A stretch of DNA of 8,636 nt, from NCBI GenBank assembly GCA_020435025.1, contig JAGRAG010000305.1:1-8636 (forward strand), written 5' to 3'. Made by a program: the position numbers and the translations under genes. The stretch comes from Bdellovibrionales bacterium. Its GTDB lineage: Bacteria; Bdellovibrionota; Bdellovibrionia; Bdellovibrionales; UBA1609. Below are positions 1-5,200 of the stretch, piece by piece; the stretch's first letter is position 1, and the number at the start of each line of letters is the position of its first letter. The notes below the pieces were generated by a model. The model did no database searches. It worked only from the letters and a program-made list of their open reading frames with translations, and was not told where the DNA came from.

Positions 1-332
1 AGGTTTTAAATCAAGGGACTACAAGTTTTTCTAAAGATTCGTTATTTTATGGTTTAATTCACCAGCGAATTGGGGCTGCATTGGCGAGTGTCGATCAATG
101 TGAGTCGGCTAATGAGCATTTTATTAAAATTACGGAACAAGCAAGTTTAGGACTATTGCACCCAGAAGCCTACCTTAACACTGCTCTTTGTTATGAAAAA
201 CTTAAACAGTTGGATAAGGCCGAAGAACTCTATAAAAAAGTAGCCTCTGAATTTTCGGAAACGGATGCGGGTCGTTCGGCAAAGACCTATAGCCGTCTTC
301 TAAAAATGAAAACGATGAGTGAAAATCGATGA
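1..332 (+). CDS. TPR-repeat protein, C-terminal part (5' end outside window), possibly YfgM-like
   Basis: The reading frame is open from the first complete codon (base 3) to the TGA at 330-332, giving 109 residues that are the end of a longer protein. A TTG at base 81 could be read as a start, but the frame continues upstream without a stop and no ribosome binding site precedes it, so the gene almost certainly begins outside the window. Residues about 60-95 form a clear tetratricopeptide repeat (PEAYLNTALCYEKLKQLDKA followed by EELYKKV), a helix-turn-helix scaffold for protein-protein contact. The stop overlaps the ATG of the BamB-like gene (ATGA), so the two are probably translationally coupled. 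In gammaproteobacteria a TPR protein, YfgM, is encoded just before bamB and works with periplasmic chaperones. The same order here suggests, by inference, a similar envelope role. The missing N-terminus would show whether it has a membrane anchor or signal peptide. Confidence 0.7.
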   Translation, partial: VLNQGTTSFSKDSLFYGLIHQRIGAALASVDQCESANEHFIKITEQASLGLLHPEAYLNTALCYEKLKQLDKAEELYKKVASEFSETDAGRSAKTYSRLLKMKTMSENR

Positions 333-1465
333 TTCGAAGAGGCTTGTTTTTTATAGTCATTCTGATTCTCTCAGGGTGCTCTTCTATGAATCAGCATGTA
401 CAGGTCCCAAAAGAATTGAGTTTTAAAACTGAATGGATAGTAAGCACCTTACAAAGTCCTTATTTAGGTTATAGACGTTTGCATGCGATGAAGCCTGTTT
501 TTTGGCGAGACAATGTGATTGTCGGAAATACGATAGACGGAATTGTTTGCTTGGACAAAGTAAGTGGGGCCAAGATTTGGACAAGGAAGTTTAAAGGCGG
601 TGTTGGAATTGCAGCTGAAGTCTCTGAGAATAAAATATTTGTTGGAACCGGAGAGGGTCAGTTTATGGCCTTATCTGCATCTAATGGCGAGACGGTCTGG
701 AGTTATCCTATTCATTCTTTAGGTGTAGGGGCTCCCCTTGTCTCTCGCGGAAAAGTCTATTTTATCTCAGGGGATCATATACTTTATGCATTGGATGCTC
801 AAACAGGAAGAAAACTTTGGACCTACAATAGGCAAGTCAGTACGACGACATCTATATTTGGAGCTGGTCGTCCTTTAGAGGTCGATAATAAAATTTTTGC
901 GGGATTTGCTGATGGCCATTTCGTAGCTTTAGAGAAAAATACAGGTGGCCTTATCTGGGATGTTGCTTTGAAAACCGAAGGCCGATTTCGTGATGTAGAT
1001 AGTAGCCCTGTTCACTTTGACAACAAAATTTATGTCGCATCTTTTGATGGATCTTTGTTTTCTATTGATAAAGAGGGCAATGTTTTATGGCGAAGTGAGG
1101 GCGGTGCCGCTAGTGATCTCTTAGTAACCGACAATCGTATTTATTATTCGACAACGGATGGTAGAGTTGTGGCGCTTGACCGACTGTCTGGAAAGTTGAT
1201 TTGGGAAAAGAAAAATTTAAGAGGTTATGGCACCGGGCCTATATTTTATAAAAACATGCTGCTTGTTGGTGAGACCTCTGGACGGCTCTTAGCTTTAAAC
1301 TTAGAACAAGGTGAGACGGTGAGTGAGTTTTCACCTGGACATGGAGTCTCTAGCTCTGTGGCCATCTCAGAAGATCATAGCCTTTATTTTGGGTCTTTGG
1401 GGGCTAATTTGTTTTCGATTCAGTTAGCTTGGAAGGAAACAAATAAAAAATGGCCTTGGGATTAA
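329..1465 (+). CDS. bamB: BamB-like outer-membrane assembly lipoprotein (beta-propeller)
   Basis: A 378-residue protein, close to the usual BamB length of about 390. The N-terminus is a lipoprotein signal peptide (charged MIRR, hydrophobic stretch, lipobox LSGC with Cys17). Ser at +2 favours sorting to the outer membrane. The rest is a series of PQQ-type beta-propeller blades, each ending in a G-x-x-x-W turn: GAKIW near 80, GETVW near 120, GRKLW near 160, GGLIW near 206, GNVLW near 250 and GKLIW near 288. The segment RFRDVDSSPV near 219-228 matches the RLSDVDTTPV stretch that I recall from E. coli BamB. BamB is an accessory subunit of the Bam complex, which folds beta-barrel proteins into the outer membrane, contacting BamA from the periplasmic side. 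The start codon overlaps the previous stop (ATGA), so translation is probably coupled. The alternative is an unspecialised PQQ-repeat lipoprotein, but the DVD motif and the TPR neighbour favour BamB. Confidence 0.85.
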   Translation: MIRRGLFFIVILILSGCSSMNQHVQVPKELSFKTEWIVSTLQSPYLGYRRLHAMKPVFWRDNVIVGNTIDGIVCLDKVSGAKIWTRKFKGGVGIAAEVSENKIFVGTGEGQFMALSASNGETVWSYPIHSLGVGAPLVSRGKVYFISGDHILYALDAQTGRKLWTYNRQVSTTTSIFGAGRPLEVDNKIFAGFADGHFVALEKNTGGLIWDVALKTEGRFRDVDSSPVHFDNKIYVASFDGSLFSIDKEGNVLWRSEGGAASDLLVTDNRIYYSTTDGRVVALDRLSGKLIWEKKNLRGYGTGPIFYKNMLLVGETSGRLLALNLEQGETVSEFSPGHGVSSSVAISEDHSLYFGSLGANLFSIQLAWKETNKKWPWD

Positions 1466-1863
1466 AGTTTCAGTTTGTTGTGCTTATTTTTGTTTCCATG
1501 TTCGTAGGAGCGTGCTCACAAAAGCCGTGTAGAGGAGTTGAGCTAAAAAAACCTCTGCTTAGAAAAAGTGAAGTTTTCGACACTACTGTTAAGAAAGACT
1601 ATTCTCAAGAGCGACTCTGGGTTTACAAATATGACGGTAGTCAGCAGTGCCGTATGGGCAAACCTCTTCCTCCAGAAATTATGCAGGAACAACTTAGCGG
1701 AATCGAAGTTTATAAATCAATAAGTGTCAATGACGGACTCATGCATATCACATCATGTGGCTCTCCCACGGGACAGGCGAATGTGTATTGGATTGATAAA
1801 AAAAACAAAGAGAAAGCTTTAGAGCGTGGCTTTAAAGAATGGCAGTTTAGGGAGTTAAAGTAA
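1450..1863 (+). CDS. Small cysteine-containing lipoprotein, unknown function
   Basis: A 137-residue protein with a lipoprotein signal peptide: hydrophobic residues 5-19 and lipobox VGAC with Cys22, followed by Ser. The mature part is hydrophilic and has further cysteines at 27, 67 (GSQQCRMG) and 103 (ITSCGSPTG). Cys67 and Cys103 sit in the most conserved-looking stretches (RLWVYKYDGSQQC and DGLMHITSCGSPTGQANVY) and could form a disulfide in the periplasm; this is inference. I do not recognise the family. The start lies 16 bases inside the end of bamB in another frame, preceded by GGAAGGA at 1431-1437, 12 bases before the ATG. The stop TAA shares one base with the apt start (TAATG). Position suggests cotranscription with bamB and an envelope location, but does not show what it does. 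Confidence 0.75.
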   Translation: MALGLKFQFVVLIFVSMFVGACSQKPCRGVELKKPLLRKSEVFDTTVKKDYSQERLWVYKYDGSQQCRMGKPLPPEIMQEQLSGIEVYKSISVNDGLMHITSCGSPTGQANVYWIDKKNKEKALERGFKEWQFRELK

Positions 1864-2426
1864 TGATTCAGATTGAGCCTAGTTTTTCGATTAATGAAAT
1901 TTGTGATTTAATCCTAGATGTTCCTGACTTTCCTAAAAAGGGAATCAACTTTAAAGACATTACCCCTATTTTGGCAAATGCAGATGCTTTTCGTTCGTTA
2001 GCAGCCCACTTTGCAGCACAGATACATCCGTTAAGAAGTGGAAAGAAAGACTGTTTAGTAGCGATTGAAAGCCGTGGCTTCTTGTTTGCTTGTTCGATGG
2101 CTCCTATTTTAAATATTCCCGTGGTCTTAGCTCGTAAACCTGGAAAGCTTCCTAGAAAGACGGCCTCCTATACTTATGATTTGGAGTATGGAACGGACAC
2201 GGTGGAAATTCATGCAGATGCTATCGCTCCTGGAGAAGAAGTATTTATCATTGATGATGTATTAGCTACTGGCGGTACAGCACATGCAGTAGAAACTCTT
2301 TGCAGAAACATGGGAGCTGACGTCAAAAGCCATCATTTTTTAATGGAACTCTCTTTTTTAGAAGGTGGACAAAAACTGTCTGCCCCTTACTATGCAATGA
2401 AATCTTATACCAATTCCATTAAATAA
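1863..2426 (+). CDS. apt: Adenine phosphoribosyltransferase
   Basis: A 187-residue enzyme that converts adenine plus PRPP to AMP and pyrophosphate in the cytoplasm (purine salvage). Family hallmarks are in order: IPDFP-type opening (VPDFPKKGINFKDITP, residues 20-35), the ESRGFLFA segment (69-76), the RKPGKLP loop (91-97) and the PRPP-binding motif VFIIDDVLATGGTA (127-140) with the Asp131-Asp132 pair. The ATG overlaps the preceding TAA by one base (TAATG), which implies translational coupling to the upstream lipoprotein gene. The C-terminus is odd: residues 183-187 (TNSIK) and the stop codon are encoded by the left arm of a palindromic element starting at 2408, so the native last few residues were probably replaced. 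All catalytic motifs lie well before that point, so the enzyme should be active. Confidence 0.95.
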   Translation: MIQIEPSFSINEICDLILDVPDFPKKGINFKDITPILANADAFRSLAAHFAAQIHPLRSGKKDCLVAIESRGFLFACSMAPILNIPVVLARKPGKLPRKTASYTYDLEYGTDTVEIHADAIAPGEEVFIIDDVLATGGTAHAVETLCRNMGADVKSHHFLMELSFLEGGQKLSAPYYAMKSYTNSIK

Positions 2427-2588
2427 GTGCGTATTTTTTGTGGGACTATTTTTCGAAGTTTGTGCATTTGCGATTGAGAACCATCGTAGGCATGCCCAAA
2501 AGTACGTTAAGAATGGATCGATTAAGCAAAAGTATAAAATTCGAAAAATGAGTCACAAAAAATACGCACTTATTTAATGGAATTGGTA
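2408..2588. repeat. MITE-like palindromic element with 35-bp perfect terminal inverted repeats
   Basis: Bases 2408-2442 and 2554-2588 are exact reverse complements (35 of 35), beginning TACCAATTCCATTAAATAAG on the + strand. After a small bulge the pairing resumes (2445-2457 with 2539-2551, including TTTTTCGAA/TTCGAAAAA), and the interior keeps a weaker, partly G-T paired symmetry, so most of the 181 bp could fold back on itself. The trinucleotide TTA flanks both ends (2405-2407 and 2589-2591), consistent with a short target duplication, although three bases could match by chance. There is no room for a transposase, so if mobile it would be moved in trans. It overlaps the end of apt and lies between two convergent genes, where its transcript could form a long hairpin. 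It lacks a clear run of T, so I do not call it a terminator. Confidence 0.75.
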
Positions 2589-2632
2589 TTACAACAAAAG
2601 GTGCCAGTTCCTTTCCGGATGCAGTGATTGAA

Positions 2633-3490
2633 CTATGAAACGTCGCTTTCGAAAGAAGAAACTGACACTTTTTGTTGTTCCAAGCACCTTTTACATAGGG
2701 CATTTATAACGAGAAAGATAAGTGTAGCAAGGACACCAGCGAGCATCACGAAAAATTCTATGCCATAAGGGATGGGGCCTGTCGGGCTCTGAAGTAGCCA
2801 GCCTATGAGTATAGGGGCAACGTACTGATTGATAAACAATATAGTAAATGTCAGGCGATTGATTGTGCTGTGACCTAGAAATCTCCAGAGAAACAAATTG
2901 GGGTTAGAAATGACCGCTCCTACGGCAAAGGCTCCCATAAAAGTCATTTCTAAATATCCGATTCCTACACGAGGATCATGTGCTGAACTCATATATGCCG
3001 GAACCTGCAGGACATGACCTAAAAAGCTAAGGCCTCCTGGAAAAAGAGCTAAATGCAGTAAAATATCATCGACAATTATAGCTGAGTCGGGTGTCTTTCT
3101 GACAATGACCAGAATTTCATAGAAACAAAATAAAATAAGTCCTATTGAGGTGAAGGATGAGGTGGGAACAACTCCGTTGAGGGAATGAAAAAACAGCTCA
3201 GGGATATTCCACTGTATCCACATGGAAGAAAAGTTTCCACAAGCCACAATACCTAATAGAGCAAGAGTCATTGGTTTTGACCAAGTATCGAATACTTTCT
3301 CTGCAAGACGACTTCCTGACATCAATAGTAAAGAGAAAGCTGTAAAGGGAGACATCACCGGGCTTGAAGGGGAATAAAGAAAACCATTACTAGTAAACCA
3401 TGAAATGAAAACAACAAAGCTGCCAATAAATATAAAAGAATCTAACCCTTTGGAGACTTTTGCTAAAAATCTATTTAGCCTAACCGACAT
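2633..3490 (-). CDS. Multi-spanning membrane sensor-like protein without output domain
   Basis: A 285-residue, strongly hydrophobic protein with seven or eight predicted membrane spans, at roughly 17-32, 47-60, 72-87, 110-131, 143-161, 178-195, 213-233 and 242-263. The pattern resembles the N-terminal membrane module found in many hybrid histidine kinases and GGDEF proteins. It has a first MSPFTAFSLLLMSG unit (46-59), a second VVPTSSFTSIGLILF unit (107-121), then LSFLGHVLQVPAYMSS (154-169), a third span pair, and a final span followed by basic residues. In those proteins a coiled coil plus PAS, kinase or GGDEF domain follows. Here the protein ends only about 22 residues after the last span. 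It may be a naturally free-standing sensor or the remnant of a longer protein. I prefer the ATG at 3490 to the in-frame GTG at 3499 because an AAGGTGG ribosome binding site lies five bases before the ATG and would overlap the GTG. It is convergent with apt and divergent from padR. Confidence 0.7.
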   Translation of the reverse strand: MSVRLNRFLAKVSKGLDSFIFIGSFVVFISWFTSNGFLYSPSSPVMSPFTAFSLLLMSGSRLAEKVFDTWSKPMTLALLGIVACGNFSSMWIQWNIPELFFHSLNGVVPTSSFTSIGLILFCFYEILVIVRKTPDSAIIVDDILLHLALFPGGLSFLGHVLQVPAYMSSAHDPRVGIGYLEMTFMGAFAVGAVISNPNLFLWRFLGHSTINRLTFTILFINQYVAPILIGWLLQSPTGPIPYGIEFFVMLAGVLATLIFLVINALCKRCLEQQKVSVSSFESDVS

Positions 3491-3495
3491 TAATT

Positions 3496-3502
3496 CCACC
3501 TT
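3496..3502 (-). promoter_or_regulatory. Ribosome binding site that decides the membrane-protein start
   Basis: On the minus strand this reads AAGGTGG, one mismatch from the ideal AAGGAGG, with a five-base gap (AATTA) to the ATG at 3490-3488. The in-frame GTG at 3499-3497 lies inside it and so is unlikely to be the initiation codon. Confidence 0.6.
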
Positions 3503-3585
3503 GTGTCACTTTTCAAAATCATTGTATTCCAACAACATAGCGGAGAAAACTGAAATATAATGTAACATAATCGTTATTTTTCAAA

Positions 3586-3613
3586 TAGACAGGAAACCTT
3601 GTTGACTTAATAT
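3586..3613 (+). promoter_or_regulatory. Probable sigma70-type promoter of the padR operon
   Basis: TAGACA at 3586-3591 matches the -35 consensus at five of six positions. It is followed by a 16-base spacer and TAATAT at 3608-3613 (four of six to TATAAT). Transcription would begin near 3620, leaving a short leader of about 20 nt before the padR ATG. A TTGACT at 3602-3607 is a better-known -35 word but has no acceptable -10 at 16-18 bases. The divergent 3491-3638 stretch is otherwise AT-rich, and I see only weak promoter-like words for the minus-strand gene. Confidence 0.4.
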
Positions 3614-3631
3614 ACCTAGTAATACAAGGTA
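3613..3631. promoter_or_regulatory. Putative PadR operator (19-bp dyad)
   Basis: TACCTAGTAATACAAGGTA is an odd-length palindrome centred on base 3622 with eight of nine flanking pairs complementary (TACCT-x-GTA-x-TAC-x-AGGTA). It overlaps the last base of the proposed -10, the likely transcription start and the AAGG ribosome binding site of padR (3626-3629). PadR proteins bind dyads as dimers and commonly repress their own promoters, so this is the natural candidate for autoregulation. The symmetry is directly visible; the identity of the bound protein is inference. Confidence 0.6.
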
Positions 3632-3638
3632 CTTTGCT

Positions 3639-4004
3639 ATGAGTGATGAAATTAAAAAGTGGAGCACGCAGATAAAAAAGGGATACTTAGAACTCTGTAT
3701 CTTAAGTCTGATTCAACAACGTCAGAGGGTTTACGGATTTCATCTTTTAACTCTCCTCAGTAAACACGAGATTCCCGTTAAAGAAGGCACTTTATATCCC
3801 TTACTGAGTCGCATGACTAAGGAGGGCCTGTTAGCTCCGCAATGGGAGACCGAAGGCATAAAAGGACATCCACGCAAGTTTTATCGTCTGACGAAAGCGG
3901 GTGAACAGAGTTTAGAAAAAATGATGGCGGAATTTAAAAATATGAATTCAATTTTAGAACGGATTCGATCCGTAGGAGGAAAAGATGCAGTCACAGGAGC
4001 TTGA
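3639..4004 (+). CDS. PadR-family transcriptional regulator
   Basis: A 121-residue protein of the short PadR class. The winged helix-turn-helix occupies residues 14-90: LELCILSLI, then YGFHLLTLLSKH, then the recognition segment VKEGTLYPLLSRMTKEGLL, which is the PadR signature, and the wing ending RKFYRLTKAGEQ. A C-terminal helix (about 90-112) would form the dimer interface. PadR proteins are mostly ligand- or stress-responsive repressors. The gene starts eight bases after an AAGG ribosome binding site that lies inside the 19-bp dyad, which suggests autorepression. The last 20 bases overlap the next gene, so the two form an operon. PadR next to a HAAS/DUF1700 membrane protein is a recurrent pairing in bacteria, and the membrane protein is the likely functional partner. 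Confidence 0.93.
   Translation: MSDEIKKWSTQIKKGYLELCILSLIQQRQRVYGFHLLTLLSKHEIPVKEGTLYPLLSRMTKEGLLAPQWETEGIKGHPRKFYRLTKAGEQSLEKMMAEFKNMNSILERIRSVGGKDAVTGA
3974..3979 (+). promoter_or_regulatory. Strong internal ribosome binding site
   Basis: AGGAGG lies inside the end of padR, five bases before the ATG at 3985. It is a perfect core Shine-Dalgarno sequence and fixes the start of the HAAS/DUF4097 gene, allowing it to be translated at a higher rate than padR despite the overlap. Confidence 0.75.
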
Positions 4005-4908
4005 ACTTTATTTACAAAAGCTCGATCAATCATTGGGGTCCATTTCAGTAAGTGAAAAGGCGGAAATAATCACAGAGATTAAAAGTCATGTTATTGAAGC
4101 TATTCAAAATGATCCCACCCAATCCGTCACTTCAGTTTTAAGGTCTCTAGGAGAGCCAGAGCAGGTCGCTAATAGATATCTATTAGAGAGAGGGCTAAGA
4201 CCTCAATTGGCTCCCAAGCACCCAGTGCTGAAGTGGTTAGTGGTTGGATTTTTAGGAACTTTTGCCATCATGGTTTTCGGTGTCATTTTATTGGTATCGC
4301 AGTTTATGCCTATCATCCATGTCGACGAACAAAAGGGAAGAGTTCAAATTTTAGGGGGATTGATTGATGTAAATAGTGATTTGGGTCAGCTGGAAATTGG
4401 CGGCCTTACCTTAGATAATTTTGACGATGAAAATGATGTCCGTGTCTTTTCAGGCACCAAATCTCTTAAAGAAGGAAATTGGAATTCTTTAGAAATGAAG
4501 TTCTCTAATGGAAAAGCAAGATTTGAAATCAGTAAAGATGAAGCTTTACACTACAATTGCAAGGTCTCTAAAAATCGGGAAGGTTCGATTTTTAACGAGA
4601 CGGACCCTGAACGGTTGGTTTTAGATCTTTCTAAAATGGCTTATAGTAAGTGTACGATTTCACTTCCCAGAGGAATTTCTACAATTGTTGATGGAAAAAA
4701 TGGAAAGATTAATATTGAACGACCTAATGGACCCTTTAAGATTCAACTCTTGAACGGTAAAATTGATATCGAGCCCAACGAGAGCCTTGCTTATAGCTAC
4801 AATTTAAAGGTTGTTAATGGAAAAATTGATGATTTTGAAAATGATGCATCAGAAGCAGCCATTGCAATTGAAGCTTCTGTAATAAACGGAGCTATAAAAA
4901 GAAATTAG
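3985..4908 (+). CDS. HAAS (DUF1700)-transmembrane-DUF4097-like (toastrack) protein
   Basis: A 307-residue membrane-anchored protein. Residues 1-70 form a helical HAAS/DUF1700-like domain (ELELYLQKLDQSL near the start, EIITEIKSHVIEAI at 27-40 and VLRSLGEPEQVANRYL at 51-66), expected in the cytoplasm. One membrane span follows at about 82-108. The outer part, 110-307, is beta-rich and ends in four evenly spaced turns, NGKI at 239, 257 and 278 and NGAI at 301. This is typical of DUF4097/toastrack beta-solenoid folds. Cys192 and Cys223 could pair in the periplasm. Such domains are linked to phage-shock or Lia-type envelope-stress systems and are often coded beside a PadR gene. A plausible inference is that the external domain senses envelope state and the HAAS domain signals to, or is controlled by, PadR. 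The gene overlaps padR by 20 bases and is followed by a terminator. Confidence 0.8.
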   Translation: MQSQELELYLQKLDQSLGSISVSEKAEIITEIKSHVIEAIQNDPTQSVTSVLRSLGEPEQVANRYLLERGLRPQLAPKHPVLKWLVVGFLGTFAIMVFGVILLVSQFMPIIHVDEQKGRVQILGGLIDVNSDLGQLEIGGLTLDNFDDENDVRVFSGTKSLKEGNWNSLEMKFSNGKARFEISKDEALHYNCKVSKNREGSIFNETDPERLVLDLSKMAYSKCTISLPRGISTIVDGKNGKINIERPNGPFKIQLLNGKIDIEPNESLAYSYNLKVVNGKIDDFENDASEAAIAIEASVINGAIKRN

Positions 4909-4948
4909 ATCTGAGATAAGCACTATCCAATATATCGAGTAAAAATTG

Positions 4949-4978
4949 AAAAAACGGGCCATAAAGCCCGTTTTTTTT
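4949..4978 (+). terminator. Rho-independent terminator of the padR operon
   Basis: An 11-bp perfect stem (AAAAAACGGGC at 4949-4959 with GCCCGTTTTTT at 4966-4976), a six-base loop CATAAA and a T run to 4978. It lies 40 bases after the HAAS/DUF4097 stop codon and closes that two-gene operon. Because A tracts precede the stem it may also work, more weakly, in the opposite direction. Confidence 0.93.
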
Positions 4979-5046
4979 GAGTAAATGGATTAAAAAAGTG
5001 GCATCTTTTTAAGGATTTGCAAATGTTTCCTAATTAGAATTGATGA

Positions 5047-5075
5047 TTGTTAATTTTTAATATTTCTTATATAGA
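5047..5075 (+). promoter_or_regulatory. Candidate promoter of the exported hydrolase gene
   Basis: TTGTTA at 5047-5052, a 17-base spacer and TATAGA at 5070-5075 give a moderate sigma70-type match within an AT-rich stretch just after the terminator. Transcription from near 5082 would leave a leader of about 120 nt before the ATG at 5201. Weak words like these are common in AT-rich DNA, so confidence is low. Confidence 0.35.
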
Positions 5076-5108
5076 CAGTTGGGTTTAACCGCCGAATTTC
5101 AGATATGG

Positions 5109-5142
5109 TTTCATTTAGGGGGGAGATTGGTCCTAGGTGAAA
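5109..5142 (+). promoter_or_regulatory. Leader stem-loop upstream of the hydrolase gene
   Basis: In RNA, bases 5109-5120 (UUUCAUUUAGGG) can pair with 5131-5142 (UCCUAGGUGAAA) over 12 uninterrupted pairs, three of them G-U, with a purine-rich loop GGGAGAUUGG. The 3' arm contains AGGUGA, which could serve as ribosome binding site for a tiny reading frame starting at 5146 (MRFFLMSSLIER, stop at 5182-5184, 16 bases before the hydrolase ATG). The stem could thus hide a leader-peptide start. I do not recognise a known riboswitch; the role is speculative. Confidence 0.3.
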
Positions 5143-5200
5143 GTGATGCGGTTTTTTTTGATGAGTTCGTTGATCGAGCGGTAACAAAAAAAGGAAAGGC

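Noticed and set aside
81..332. TTG at base 81 as a true start of an 83-residue protein
   Set aside because: The frame is open back to the window edge and no ribosome binding site precedes the TTG, so the gene most likely starts upstream of the window.
2408..2588. Integron attC site
   Set aside because: The palindrome is longer than typical attC sites, its arms are perfectly paired at the outer ends, and the RYYYAAC/GTTRRRY core pair is not found at those ends. There is no integrase or cassette array.
2646..2655. Perfect 10-bp palindrome CTTTCGAAAG
   Set aside because: It lies inside coding sequence at the end of the membrane-protein gene, and a palindrome of this length is expected by chance in a window of this size.
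2596..2692. 9-bp inverted repeat AAAAGGTGC/GCACCTTTT as terminator of the minus-strand gene
   Set aside because: The loop would be 79 bases, most of it coding, and the T run is interrupted. It is too weak to call.
2446..2703. Minus-strand open frame of 85 codons
   Set aside because: It spans most of the palindromic element and the end of the membrane-protein gene in another frame, has no convincing ribosome binding site and no recognisable protein features. It is better explained by the repeat.
3563..3576. TAAC-6-GTTA inverted repeat in the divergent intergenic region
   Set aside because: Only four pairs per arm in AT-rich DNA, so not distinguishable from chance.
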